Assembly: GCA_013397795.1 (NCBI GenBank)
Contig: VZTJ01004697.1
Coordinates: forward strand, 1,296,860 to 1,360,859
Direction: 5' to 3'
DNA: 64,000 bases
Source: Orthonyx spaldingii
Taxonomy: Eukaryota; Chordata; Aves; Passeriformes; Orthonychidae
This document shows, one piece after another, positions 52,986 through 64,000 of this stretch. A model generated the notes under the pieces. That model did not search any database. It had not been told where the DNA came from and was given only the letters and a program-made list of their open reading frames with translations. The position numbers and the translations under genes were made by a program. Position 1 is the stretch's first letter. Every line of letters begins with the position of its first letter.

Positions 52986-55530
52986 GGGTCCCTGCAGCCA
53001 TGGACAAAGGAAGCTCTGCACCAGCCACCTTGTGTGTGCAACTTAATGTAAGTTTTCCAGTTTATGAACCCATTGGCTGGTTTGTGCTGTCTTTTTAGGA
53101 AACCTTTCAGGGCTTTTCCTTTTGCATAAGGATTGCATAAGCTTCAACTTCCTAGGAAACTGGGCTAAAACAAATTCAAAGCATATTAAGTGTCTAAGAG
53201 TAGAGCCTGCAGGCAGGGATATGTAAACCAAATGTGTGCTATGAAGGAAGCAACAGTGTGACTGAACCCAACTGGCTCCTTGTAAGCTCCCGAGAATCAC
53301 TCATGTCTAAATTTCAGACCTCTGATGGACTCTTATCAGGATGCAGTAATGAACAAATCTGGAGTTTATCATCACAAGAGACAGACCCTGGGCACACAAT
53401 AACTGAAGGACTTGCTTTGATTTACAGGCACCAACTGTCACATCCTATGATAATTAATTTCATTAACAGGCCCGATACCAATCTCTCATTACTAAAAGAA
53501 AGTGTCAGAAACAGCAGAAATTGCCCTCATTACACATCTGCTCCACCTAGGCTGATAAATACTCTGCTCCCACGCTGGCAGGACTGCCAGTGTCAGGAGA
53601 GCAGCTGCACCACTCACTATGCTGGCAAAATGAGCTTCCTTACAGGCCAGCAGAGGCAATGTACTGTGAAGATGTGTGTGAGGACCTGTGCTTTTAAGGA
53701 TAAGGAACAAACTGCATGGCAGCCTTCTGACCTACATTTACAGCTGAAGATGTAAAGCCGACCCACAGGGATTCCTGTCTAACCTACAAACACAGAAGGA
53801 GTGCTACTCAAGTGGACCATGTCTCTTAAAATTATAAACTGAGCAGGAGCAGCAGCATGGGGACAGGCTTTTCCTGCTGCCACGCGTAAGGAACAAACCA
53901 GTTCAATATAGAACGGTGAGCCACTGCCAGCAGGGAAGCACATCCCGGGATAACTCCTACCGCCTCAATATACCTTGCTGCAGGGAGGAAAGCAGAGTTT
54001 TGCTATGTGGAGGCAAAGAGAGCGAGCAGTGAGATGGCAGCCTGGGCTAAGCTGGGCAAACCAGGCCCTGGGGTCCCACTGTAGGCAGTAAAGCTGCAGC
54101 AAAGCAAGTGCTGCTGTGCTGTCTCTGCTGCCAAGCTCATGACATCAAAACTCACACAAGGAGCAACACAGAGCCACAGACACAGCTCACCACATAACCT
54201 TCAAAAAACAAAGGGGACAAACAGTGCATTGTAGGGTTGCTTGGCCATAAAGAGAGCAGAGGAAGAGAGAGAGGCACAACCTTCCCAAGGCACAGTGGTG
54301 ATAGTTGCATCAGCATAAGTGGATCACACACGCTTGGGTCCAGATTTTTAACCCCCACCAAACAAAGTAGCTCTGATGAGATCAGTGCAGTGCTGCTCCA
54401 CACTGCATGAGGATCTCCCTATTGGCATAAATCGGCCTTTAGAAAAACAGGCTCCCAGTTAATTTGCTGAGTCCTTCCCCAAAACACTGATTTTTCTTGA
54501 ACAGAGCATTCTCTGTCCCTCTGTGGAGCTGCAAGGTCACATGACAGCCAAAGAGACCATGAGCTCTTTTTCCACTGCTACAGTGGTAAAGGAAAGATGT
54601 AAAAGAAAAACTGAAAGTTACTACAAGACAAAATGGCATCTCCTAAGCCCACTTATTAAAGACAGACTGTAAGTGTTAATTAAGCTACCTTGTCTACAGT
54701 TAAGTTACATCACACCATTTCATCTCTGAATGACAGTTCCCTACTTTGGAATTTTATGAGACAAAACCAGAGCAAGGAATAGCTCTGCTGGGCTCTGTAA
54801 ATGTATGTAAATAACCATAGAAGGAAATGATCATTTATAAAGCCTGGATAGAAAGACATCTCCCAGATTACTTGGAATTCATTTCCTTTTAGTTTCATTT
54901 TTCAGAAGTACAACCATCTTTTATCCAAACTTCACACAGACAAGACTTTTCCTGGGATCATGCAGATGCCTGGTGCAGGTGCAATAACCTGGGAACCAGT
55001 GCGGCTTAACTGCAGCATGAAGAAGGGACTGACTGCTGAGACACAGCCACGTGTCCTACCTGCAACTCAGAGCTTTGTTGGTGCAAGTTGCTGCAGTGGG
55101 TGTCTATATTTATCACAGACTTGACTGGGTCATGTTTGTTACCTTGGTTCTCAGGTAGAAGTCACCTCCATGTAGGACCTTGATGGCATTTCTGTGACAC
55201 CCTGACGGAAAGTGTGATGCCCATATATTAAAGCCAACATGAGACTTGAGCTTGAATGCAAGCCATTCATGTTTTTATGCATCCTATCTTTGTGCTTCCA
55301 CCCAGCCAGAGCCTTGTACCATAAAAGAGGAGTAAGAAGCTGACTAAATACTTCCTTTTTAAATTTATATTAAACTTTGGTGTCCACCATATTAAATAAG
55401 GGCAAGAGGAATGAGGTTTGGTTTGCAGACCAAGCAGGAACATTTAATATAAAAACCTAATCTGCTGTGATAGAACTGCTTGAAGAAATTCCTGTTTCCT
55501 GTATCATGGATTCTGGAAATTAATTCAAGT
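52986..55530. other. non-coding DNA, no gene recognised
   Basis: The 173-codon plus frame at 53234-53755 has no recognisable domain and no coding texture. The GC-leaning stretch at 53860-54130 is not CpG-dense. Nothing else is recognised. Confidence 0.5.
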
Positions 55531-55613
55531 CACAGAATCATAGAATATCTTGAGTTGAAAGGGATCCACAAAGATTATTGAGTTCAACTCCTGGGCCTGC
55601 ACAGGGCAAGTGG
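55531..55613 (-). mobile_element. CR1 LINE 3' tail, 5'-truncated
   Basis: The plus strand reads CACAGAATCATAGAATATCT, then TGAGTTGAAAGGGATCCACA, then AAGATTATTGAGTTCAACTC and CTGGGCCTGCACAGGG. This is the reverse complement of the 3' end of the 'TATCCTGAGTTGG' CR1 subfamily found across birds. About 83 bp are left, with no coding sequence. Confidence 0.92.
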
Positions 55614-58600
55614 TCACTGTTACTTTTCGGAGACAAGTGCCTTTTCCTCCCATGCTTATTTTCAAGCATAATCTTTTACATGACAAAGGTTGAGGCATTT
55701 ACCCATGACTGTCCCTGACAAATCTTATCGGTTCAGCAAGTCAATTCCAAATTTTACCCCTCACAGAGAATATTTCAGCAAGTTCATGATCAGCAATGCT
55801 TTGTGGCCAAAATTAGGCCCTTTTTACTTGTAGGAAATAAAGGCATTTCTATTCATTCAAGGAAGATGGATGAGAAAAACATTTCAAAAGTGATTACATG
55901 ATTCAACATCATAAGCCCCTAAACCACTTCTAAAAGTTAGAAGGGCAGAGGTTTTAAAGCTGCTTTTGACAACTTCTAAACATTTTACCTAATCTTGAGC
56001 TACAGCAATTTAAAAGAACCTGAGGAGATGACAGATCATTCCACAGTAAGGAACAGCCTGTCAGACATAATTTTTTGAGCAACCATCTCCTCTAAGACCA
56101 GAAGGAGTAACCACCATATATTCCACGTGGCAAATTACATATTCCCTAAAACGTATACTAGTCATCTGGATTTATGAAACATTGCAGAACACTCTCAAGG
56201 GAAGCCAAAATAGCAAGAATATAATCATTCTGTAGTCTAGCCTGAAAATTATAGGCCTGTAACATCACATAGAGCATTTTCCTCAAAAATCCTTCCTAAG
56301 AACCCAGCTGAAAAAAGAAGCCAAGTGTGTTGGGGAAACATTTTATATATTAGCACTAGAGTATTGGTTGGAAGTTCACATCACTTCTTGTTTTCAGTGT
56401 ATTGTACCTGAGTTCCATGAAGCAGCAAATTAAATTATTACACAATGCTTTAAAGTTCCCCCCATTTCAGTTACCTATGTTGAGAACAATTTTTTTCAGC
56501 TTTACGCCTTGCACTAGCTCTCCATGTGAGAGCCTGTTTTTGCCTAAATTCCCACAAATTGCCACATTTCAATGGTTTCTTCATCAAAGGAGCAATGCCC
56601 ATCTGGACACACTTAGCCAGCCACATTTCATCCCACACACGACATGATTCTTGGTACAGAAATGCACCATCTGCTTTGGGGTTTAAGCTCTCATACTGTG
56701 CCCGTCTTTTGCCAAAGGTTAAGGGGACACAAATCTTTGCTTATATGGGGTCATGGGTGAGTGAGTCTGTGCAGTTTTGCCACTTGCTACTGCCAAACCA
56801 GAAGCTGGAACTACTCTGGAGTGCTGACACAGTGTTGCAGTTACAAGTGGCCACAGGTTGCTGTCTTACTGATGAAACTTTCCCAAGGAGAGTCCAACAG
56901 GCTTTCCCTTCCCCCTGCTTCCATCGTGCATCTCCTTATCCCTGGAAGGTTCACATGAAAGCTGTGAGGGAGAAAGCCTCTTGTGTTTGGGGAAATAGAA
57001 ATGTACATCCACACGTGCTTTGCAAACACTTCAGTTTGCATTAAAGGCATGAGCTGTGCATAATCACTATCATTTTTTGGTGGGAACACCCAGAAGGGTC
57101 CCAAACAGTGGCTGCCCACTAAGATCAAAGCAGCTACAAGAGCTATATCATAAGGAGCTGCTCAGGAGAGATCCTATCACCCATCCATCTGTTGTGACTG
57201 TGGGTATAGAAACAGGGAGACTCGTTGTCGCCTAGCTCCTGTTTTCTCCCAGGCTGCAATGCTCTGCAGATAATAATGAGGAAACTTCAGCAAGCTTTGC
57301 TTTCCAAGATGGTATTTCCATGGAGATATTCCTGAATGTCTTCAGCTGATGTCCTGGCTGTGGATTTCAGTTTTGCTTCTGAAAGGTATGATAAATAATG
57401 TGATGAAAAGCAAATAGGTTGTCATTATTCCACGGGATGTGTGTATCAGGCTGGTGGGTTTTTTGGTGATGCGTATTTTTCACACACAAAGAAATTCTAA
57501 TTTTGCTTTGCTTTGCTTTCTAAATTTCTTCTCTGTTTAGTTTTTATCTGTCCCTGCATGCCAGGCATCCTGGAATCTGGATTGTGCACCATGGAAAAAC
57601 CATCCCACATATTCTGTGAAAGAATGAAATTTGCTAGTGGGGAAAGACCCTTCCTGGTTTTACCCTGTGTGATTTGGAACATGAGAAGGTTGCTGGCTCT
57701 GCTGCTGAGGTGGGTGCACCATGCACCAAGCCTTCAGACTGGAAAACTGAGCTACCTAAGGTTCCTTCTCCTGGTAGTGTCCACTTCCTTACTCAAGACA
57801 ATATTTTGCTCAGAAAGCCCAGATTAAATGTTAGGTTCAGTATCCCCTGAAAATTAATGCCTTACTGTTGCAGAAGCTGCAGAGCATATGTTCAAAGGAT
57901 GCCATATGGGCCATTTATTAACAATGAAAAATGAATGCACCGTTTGTCAGGCTGTAATTGAAACAGAAGAACAATTCCAATTTTCACTCCCACTGTTGAT
58001 CTGGCTATCTGTACCACAGAGCATAAACAGTTTCTTGCCTTATTTCTCCTAGCATGAATCCACAGCACATCAGGTTCACACGTGGATATCGGTAGTAAAT
58101 ATTTCATGTTCTGACTCAATAATATGCTGGTATATATGTAAGCATATTGCCTACCAGCTTCCTACTTACATACATGTTAATGGGATTGTGTTTATATACA
58201 TATACAGAAATACAAATTCACATTCAAGCTAACCAACAAACCCAACAAAGATAAAAATAAAATCACTGCAGACAGTTTGCATGTCATTCTGAATTCCAAG
58301 TGTTTTAAAATACTACTGCAATTTGCAAGTCCACATTCTAAATGAACATGCTGTAAGAGCATTGCATAGAAGTTATTTTAAATGGTCAAACTTTCTTAAC
58401 TCAGGTCTTAAGCTAAAATGGAAACATTTCCAGATAAATGCTTTTTTAAATCAAAGAATCATGGTTTTCTCTTGGATTCATTTCTACAGAACTGCCAAAT
58501 ATAATCATTAACAAAGATCACAAGCTTTATGATATTTTTAGTCACCTCCTCTTTCTACTTTTCTCCATTTTCTCCCCTCAAGCTAAAACGGCTAGAAATG

Positions 58601-60179
58601 CCCTTATCTTTTATCTACTCCAATAAAACTGAGAAACTTGCAACATTTACAAGGCTGAAGGAGGCAATTGGGTTGCGAAGCACCACACCAGAGGACTGAC
58701 AGCAGAAGAGCAAAAAATCTGCTATTCTGTTTTGAGGCTGGCTGCAGTCATGGCCTTTACACTGCTACAAGCTGAGGGGCAGGCCAGGAAAGGGCAATTC
58801 ATCCCATGTGACTGATCCTCATCCCTTGCCCTGCCACAGGGCCTTGGGCAACCCTTGCTTCCCTGGGACTGCTCACTGAGACCACCAACACAGCTCAGGC
58901 ACAAGGAGCACTCATTGGGTATCCGTTCCACCAGTGTCCAGTGAGGCCACCTCTACCTCTGGCTTGACAGTGACAGAAGTCACCAGCATTTGGTCTGTTG
59001 TGGCATGTGGACTGATGGCAAAGGCTCAAAAATAAGTAAGCAGCCTGAATCCAGGCCTTTCAGGGTTATTATTTTGCAGGAGCACACCAGCAGCACATCA
59101 GTAACAGGGTTTCAAAGAGCCCGTTGAAGAATCAAGAGGATCACTCATTCCCCTCCAAATAAGTTGCAAAAAAGTAGTTTAGACTATTTACAAGCCCAAC
59201 AAAACAAATGTTTAGAAGACATAGAAGCAAAGTTTGTCAATGCTACCTGGCACAACTGCACAAAAGTCATACTAAACCGTATTTGCTGCATCATTTCTCA
59301 TTAATACAACGTGCTACTTCACTCTCAAAACCACAGGTGATAACAAGGCCACATGACTTCGTAGACTGCCATTCCACTTGTCATGGGAGCCAGTTCAACA
59401 AGTTTCCTTCTGAGCTGAAATACAGATGGAATTGCACCAAGCGAGACCTCCTCTCTTCTGTTTGCAGAAAACACTGACACCCCACTTTCTGCACCACCTC
59501 TCCTAACAAAAACCCCCTATGAAATATTAGAGAGAGGTATTTTGAACAAGTACAGTGATAAAACGTTGTTTCCCAAAGCTGTCAAAAATACACATTTTCA
59601 AACTCCAGTCTGAGTACCAGGGGCACTGCAGGTTGTTGGAGTGAAACTCAGGTTATTTAGTATCATTTTTGAAGCAGCAGGTATGATGCACTCTCAGGAT
59701 CAGCTGCACCTTTGTATATTAGAGGACTGCTGCAGTCTAAAAAGCTGCATTCCTTCATTCTGTTCCAGTGCTGCTGGTCAACCCTCAATTCCTTAGGTAG
59801 CAATAGTTTTGGGGGCTCTTCAGAAATGTTTATCTGGAGAGCTGTTTGCAACTGATATAGGTGCAATGCAGTATCCTGCCGCTTTGAGCACCACACACTT
59901 TGGGGGCGACATTAAAAACATCCCTTTCCTCAGCTCTGCCCTATTTTTTGCTCTGTTGCAAAGCACAACTTGCAAAATGATCCATAGCATCAAACTTCAC
60001 AGAAGTTACCCTTAAAAAAGAAAGGGCAAGATTAATCAGCAATTTTTAGAAGACTTGAGCAAATACTAGCAAGCAGCTCTGGTATTTTGAGTTTCCACTA
60101 GCAAAATAATAAAACCAAATAAAACATTTTAATATCAACATCTTGCAGCTGCGTTTTGCTCTCTCATGGCTAAAAGCTT
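55614..60179. other. non-coding DNA, no gene recognised
   Basis: AT-rich sequence with a short pentanucleotide (TTTGC)n tract near 57502-57520. A loose inverted repeat (TATGTAAG / CTTACATA) lies near 58134-58174. The 172-codon plus frame at 56526-57044 has no recognisable domain. Confidence 0.45.
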
Positions 60180-60410
60180 AAATCAATGTGTTGCAGCACA
60201 GGAAATAACCAGAGCAGGACACAAATGCAGTTTCAACTCAGATCATTGCAACAGTTAATCAAGCATTTTGTGACAGCAAGCAATTTACCAAGTACATTTT
60301 CACATAATTAAGCAGCAAATGAGACACAGCCCACAGGAGCTGCACATTTAATTGTGTCAGCAATTAGATCATAAAGCACTTTACGCATATAGACATGGCT
60401 ATACGGACCT
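60180..60410. other. candidate conserved non-coding element
   Basis: A complex AT-rich stretch with repeated homeodomain-type words (GTTAATCAAG, ATAATTAAGC, TTTAATTGTG, CAATTAGATC) and no usable reading frame or simple repeat. It may be an enhancer. No alignment was possible. Confidence 0.28.
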
Positions 60411-62899
60411 GTCTTTCTATACTCACCGTGCAGCAAGGCATGGGTGTTACGTTGGTCTCAAAACAATTGCTTTAGAGCCCCAGGCAGAGCAACCTTCCTC
60501 TCACTCTCATCTCGGGCAAGTCAGTGTTTCTGGAAGGTGGCCAGGCAAGATCAGATTCATCAGCCAATAAAATTGTCTAAAGCTGCCGTTCCACAGGAGA
60601 CCGTTCCTCCGGCTGCAGCCTCAGGAGCAGCCAATAAAGGAGAAAATCAGCATCAGAGAGCAGGCAAGCATTTTGCCCCATACTAAGGGTCTGGTCTCCA
60701 AAAATCCAGCCTCTCCCTGCCTGTGCTGCTGTACACAGTCATCCTGCATGAAAAACCACTTGCACTTGGCTTGACTGGCTAAAATAGGTCCACAGCTATT
60801 CTGAACACTGACAAGGGTAAAGGAATCAGAGAAGCAGGTGCCTGGTGTGCTGGGAAGCAATACAGTGACATTCAGAGCCATGGATTCGTGCTGCTAGAGC
60901 AGTACCACAGCAGACCTAGCTTTTTGTGGGGCACTGGGAATTACTGCTCACACAATGTAGACAGACATTGTCTGTCTTCACTGAAGACAGACAGTTCATG
61001 GTGGGCAATGGGGAGACTGAAAACCTTACCCCTATTTTATTTTTCAGAGCTGGACCTGCTGCAGTGGCTGCAGGAAGCCATCCTGTCCTCAGCCCCACGT
61101 GTTTGTCCTGGACTTCATTGCCATTCAGAGGAGCCCTTGACTTCACCCTGCCAGTCCTACAGCAGCAGCAAAACATCCCAGTGTGCAACAAGGCTTCACA
61201 GAGGTGGCAGTCAGAGCTGTCTGACATCTGAGGATCCTTAGGACTTGCCTTTCCTTGGAAAAACAAAAAAAGCCAGTCTTACTATGTGTTATCTAACCAA
61301 CACTTGTTTAGTAAATCCTAAAGGTGACAAGGCATTTGTGGCAGTTATGCATGAAAACAGGTCAAGAACAGCCTTTGGAGGTCTTTACTTGTAAATTAAC
61401 ACCCTGAAGAAGACCAGGCCTACGTGTCATCAGTCTGAACACACATATTTTGATAGCAGATGACACGCTTTGCCACAAAATCTTAGTAGAGAAAAAGGTG
61501 GTCTCTGCACACTATTTTACTGCCTGGCTGGCATTTACCTATCCTAACCTCTCTGAGGTAAAAACTACTTGGATTTGTTTCTGCAGAAATTTTGCACCAA
61601 GATGCTTTATCTGCAAAGATGAGTTGCCATCCAATCTGAGGGCAGCCCTGGTGAAATCCCACATTCCCAGCAACATTTCTTTCAGTCTCCTGGCACAAAT
61701 GAAAAGCAAATACCATCCAATCTTCACCAGTAATATTACATACCCTCACCTACATGTGTTGGAGGACAAAGACTTCTGTAGTGCAGACAGCCCTTTGGAA
61801 GGTTAAAACTTTGCAAAAAGCTACACTGCACCTTCATTTAGGAAGGGATTCTTAATGAAAAAGCAAATGATAAGGAAAAACCAGATTAGAATATGAAAAT
61901 TAGAAATTAGAATAGATTAGGTATTAGAATAGGGTCAGCAAGACTGTCATCAACAATAACTGGTTTTCGTTTTCATGTGCCTTTGCCTTTAATTATCTGA
62001 TTTATATGGATATATTTTTACATATTTATGTAAGACCCTTGCTCTCTTTTCATGCTGATACTACAGCCCTTTGGAGGACCACAAGCCAAAGATGTTGCTC
62101 CCAGAGCTCTGAAGGCTGTGTTACACTGGAAGAGCTGGAAAAGGGGCTCCTTGAGCCACAATATGCTAAAATCAGGCAGCACAGAGGCAGAGCATAACCA
62201 AATTCAGCAGCCTGGACTTTGTACTCTGATCTTGAAAAATACATGTGCAAGCATTTATGATCTGTATTTTCCTTTGATGTAAATTGTCATACCCCATGTC
62301 AATTCACACAGGCTTTTCTTCCAGCTGGGGATCTTCTGCTATCTCTGGAAAACACAGGGTTCCTTTTGGAGCCATGGAATGCTGGCATGTTGCCCATTCA
62401 AGGGCAGTGCTGGGCAGGGAGCACACACCAGCCTGAATGCAAGTACATGCTGAGGGCTCCCTCAAATAGGGTCTTGGGGCTGTGGAAAGAGGCTTGTCAA
62501 GTATTAACTTCAGAAAACAGTGCCTTGGCTGCAAAGAGGCAGCTGAGTTGGACATACACTTCCTGGGAACAGCTGGCTTAAGGAAACTAAGGGATATGTG
62601 ACAGCAAGTGAAGAGCCCCCTTACCTTTGGGAGCAGGAGAGTACAAAGCCAGTAGCAGGCCAGGATCCACACCAGGGGCATGCAAAAGAGGGGGATGCCA
62701 AGCAGGTTCCCAGAGCAACCTGCCTCCAGGAACTTCTTCATTTTCACACAGCTGAAAAGAAAAAAGTCAGGCAGCCAGGCAGCTGTGCTAGTATCCCATC
62801 CCACTGGCAAGTATTGGGTTGATTTAGGCTGGAAGTTGAGCACATTGTGCTAAAAACCTGGTGAACACATACATTTTCTTCTTCTGTGTGTTTGGAGTG
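60411..62899. other. mostly non-coding DNA upstream of the right-hand promoter
   Basis: A nearly perfect palindrome lies at 60969-60993 (12-bp arms around one base). A strong-looking splice acceptor (TTTTATTTTTCAG, ending 61047) is followed by 194 open bases to a stop at 61239-61241, but the residues match nothing I know. The minus-strand frame at 62304-62843 has no recognisable domain. Confidence 0.4.
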
Positions 62900-63540
62900 A
62901 GATCAAACAGGGACCTGGAGGGGCTGGCGGAGGGGGCTGGCAAGGAGCTGCTGCAGCTGAATGTGCAGCAGAAGAGGCAAGTCGTGCAGCCGGGGAGGAG
63001 GAAAGGAGGTAGAAGGCCTCGCAGCAGTAGAGGCTGGGGAAGAGGCGGCTGTAAAAGCAGCTGCCGCTGGAGCCTGGGCTGAGCAATTTGGAGGCGCCAA
63101 GGAGCCCTCGGGGCTGAGGCAGCTGCCCGCGTGCAGGGCTGCACGAGGCAGAGCCTCGGCAGCACGTGGAGGGAGCCGAGCTTTGGCCTCGGGTGTGTGC
63201 AGCTCTGGGCTCCCTCCCACGTGCAAAGCCCCCATGGGCCATCCTGGCACGAAGTCCCGCCCCCACTGCCCTGCCCCGGTGCCCCACCCCTGCCCAGTCC
63301 GGGGTCCGTTGGGCTCCGGCCGTTGGTCAGTTGGACCCCAGCGTCCACGAGGAGCGGCAGCAGCAGCCGAGTGCTGTCTGGTGAGCGACTCAAAAGCCAG
63401 AGAAAGCGAGTTTGTGAGTAAGCGAGTTTGTGAGCAAGCGGCGGCATCATCCCAACCCCGCCATCCCGCTTGCTGTCCTCGCCTAAAGAGAGTGGCCTGC
63501 ATCTTCGCGGCAAGACCGGGATCCTCCTGCACCAGGCAGG
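62900..63540 (+). promoter_or_regulatory. CpG-rich promoter and 5' UTR of the GAP-like gene
   Basis: GC content and CpG density rise from about 62925 and stay high to the window end. Visible candidate elements are two CACGTG E-boxes (63163-63168 and 63218-63223) 55 bp apart and a CCCGCCCCC GC-box (63256-63264). No TATA box is evident, as is usual for CpG promoters. An in-frame TAA at 63484-63486, 19 codons before the ATG, shows that the region just upstream is untranslated in the gene's frame. The long frames crossing here on both strands reflect the scarcity of stops in GC-rich DNA. Confidence 0.6.
63405..63436. repeat. two-copy 16-bp tandem repeat in 5' UTR
   Basis: AGCGAGTTTGTGAGTA (63405-63420) is followed directly by AGCGAGTTTGTGAGCA (63421-63436), one difference in 16, and then a third partial AGCG. 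It is a recent local duplication just upstream of the predicted start codon. Each copy also contains GTGAGT- or GTGAGC-type donor-like words. Confidence 0.9.
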
Positions 63541-63786
63541 ATGGGCCAGGCCACGAGCTGCTTCGGCTCCAGGTAGGCTCCCCCACAGCTCGGGGACGCG
63601 TGGCCACGGCCGCGTCTGTGGCAGAAGGGCCCGCCTGTCAGATGGCCGCTGCTGCCTGCTCTGCAGGAGGGTTCTCAGGAGCGAGGAGGCCGTGCTGAGT
63701 GCGGACGTGGCTCTGAGCCACGGCCCGAAGACCAGCGAGAGGCGCCTTCTCCTCCTTCAGGAGGAAGTGGTGGTGGCCAAGCTGCA
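63541..63786 (+). CDS. 5' exons of a Rho-GAP-like gene (ARHGAP20/PH-type), partial
   Basis: Exon 1 is 63541-63572, from an ATG in optimal Kozak context (A at -3, G at +4) with an in-frame stop 19 codons upstream. A GTAGGC donor opens a 94-bp intron ending in CTGCCTGCTCTGCAG. Exon 2 is 63667-63786, with a GTAAGA donor after it. Both junctions are phase 2, so the joined frame is open: MGQATSCFGSR, then RVLRSEEAVLSADVALSHG, then SERRLLLLQEEVVVAKL, 50 residues plus two bases. Gly2 and Ser6 fit an N-myristoylation signal, and Cys7 could be palmitoylated. The second part has the pattern of the first PH-domain strands of ARHGAP20-type Rho GTPase-activating proteins (a V-x-L strand, then ER-x-L-x-L and VVAK). 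If so, the full protein would switch off Rho GTPases at membranes. The GAP domain lies beyond the window. The family call is tentative; the exon structure is stronger. Confidence 0.6.
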
Positions 63787-64000
63787 GTAAGAGCCTCTGA
63801 GCCCAGTTNAGCCCAGCTGCCTTTGCCCCATCCCTGTCCGTGGCCCAGCCACACTTGGCCTGGCCTAAGCCCCAGGCCCCCGGCCCTTGGGGCTGGATGG
63901 ACAGGGGTTGTGGGGCGGCGGGGTCAGGACAGACACACCGGAGCGCTGTGCCAGGGGACGCCAGGAAAGACACCTGCCCCTCACTGCTCGCCTCTGCTCT
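63787..64000 (+). other. intron of the GAP-like gene
   Basis: It begins GTAAGA and is GC-rich. One N lies at 63809. Four GGGG runs at 63889-63892, 63904-63907, 63912-63915 and 63920-63923 form a possible G-quadruplex on the coding strand. The last 25 or so bases are pyrimidine-rich (TGCCCCTCACTGCTCGCCTC), which suggests that the acceptor of exon 3 lies just past the window edge. Confidence 0.5.

Noticed and set aside
53234..53755. 173-codon plus-strand frame
   Set aside because: No recognisable domain or coding texture.
62304..62843. 179-codon minus-strand frame with a hydrophobic stretch
   Set aside because: A hydrophobic run is suggestive of a membrane segment, but no family pattern, splice support or conserved motif is visible.
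62903..63607. 234- and 229-codon minus-strand frames over the same island
   Set aside because: The 234-codon frame starts at GTG, and both mirror the low stop density of GC-rich DNA. No domain is recognised.
62961..63698. 245-codon plus-strand frame through the right-hand CpG island
   Set aside because: Ala/Gly/Arg-rich chance frame in GC-rich DNA. It is out of phase with the exon model and runs through the predicted intron.
1..64000. Possible CRISPR array, tRNA, rRNA or bacterial operon
   Set aside because: No regularly spaced repeats, no tRNA B-box-like sequence in context and no operon-like run of long frames were seen. The DNA is clearly vertebrate nuclear.

Overview
The window reads as nuclear DNA from a bird, probably a songbird or close relative. 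The best clues are three 5'-truncated CR1 LINE tails of avian subfamilies, all on the minus strand (28951-29071, 52895-52985, 55531-55613), and a dispersed avian repeat that I take to be LTR/ERV-derived (29116-29659). Only a few short stretches are GC-rich. No bacterial, organellar or phage gene organisation is present, and there is no open reading frame that I would accept as a whole gene.

Layout. Positions 1-22.2 kb are AT-leaning non-coding DNA with a (TG)n microsatellite, one ancient MIR-like SINE relic, a cluster of short tandem repeats, several stretches that look like conserved non-coding elements, and a striking 27-bp perfect inverted repeat (18649-18733). A CpG island at 22.2-23.5 kb is broken by a 398-N assembly gap. 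It is probably a promoter, but no coding exon that I recognise is attached to it. From 23.6 to 62.9 kb there is again intron-like or intergenic DNA carrying the CR1 and LTR-like insertions, older CR1-like relics and a few hairpins.

The one coding segment I can build from the sequence is at the right edge. A second CpG-rich promoter (about 62.9-63.54 kb) is followed by an ATG in optimal Kozak context, a 32-nt coding exon, a 94-bp GT-AG intron and a 120-nt exon in matching phase. The 50 residues start with a possible myristoylation sequence and run into a stretch resembling the first strands of the PH domain of ARHGAP20-type Rho GTPase-activating proteins. The gene continues out of the window on the plus strand.

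I see no sign of an undescribed multi-gene system. The most unusual objects are the two perfect inverted repeats at 18.65 and 32.8 kb and the gap-interrupted orphan CpG island. Family assignments come from memory of consensus sequences; no search could be run.
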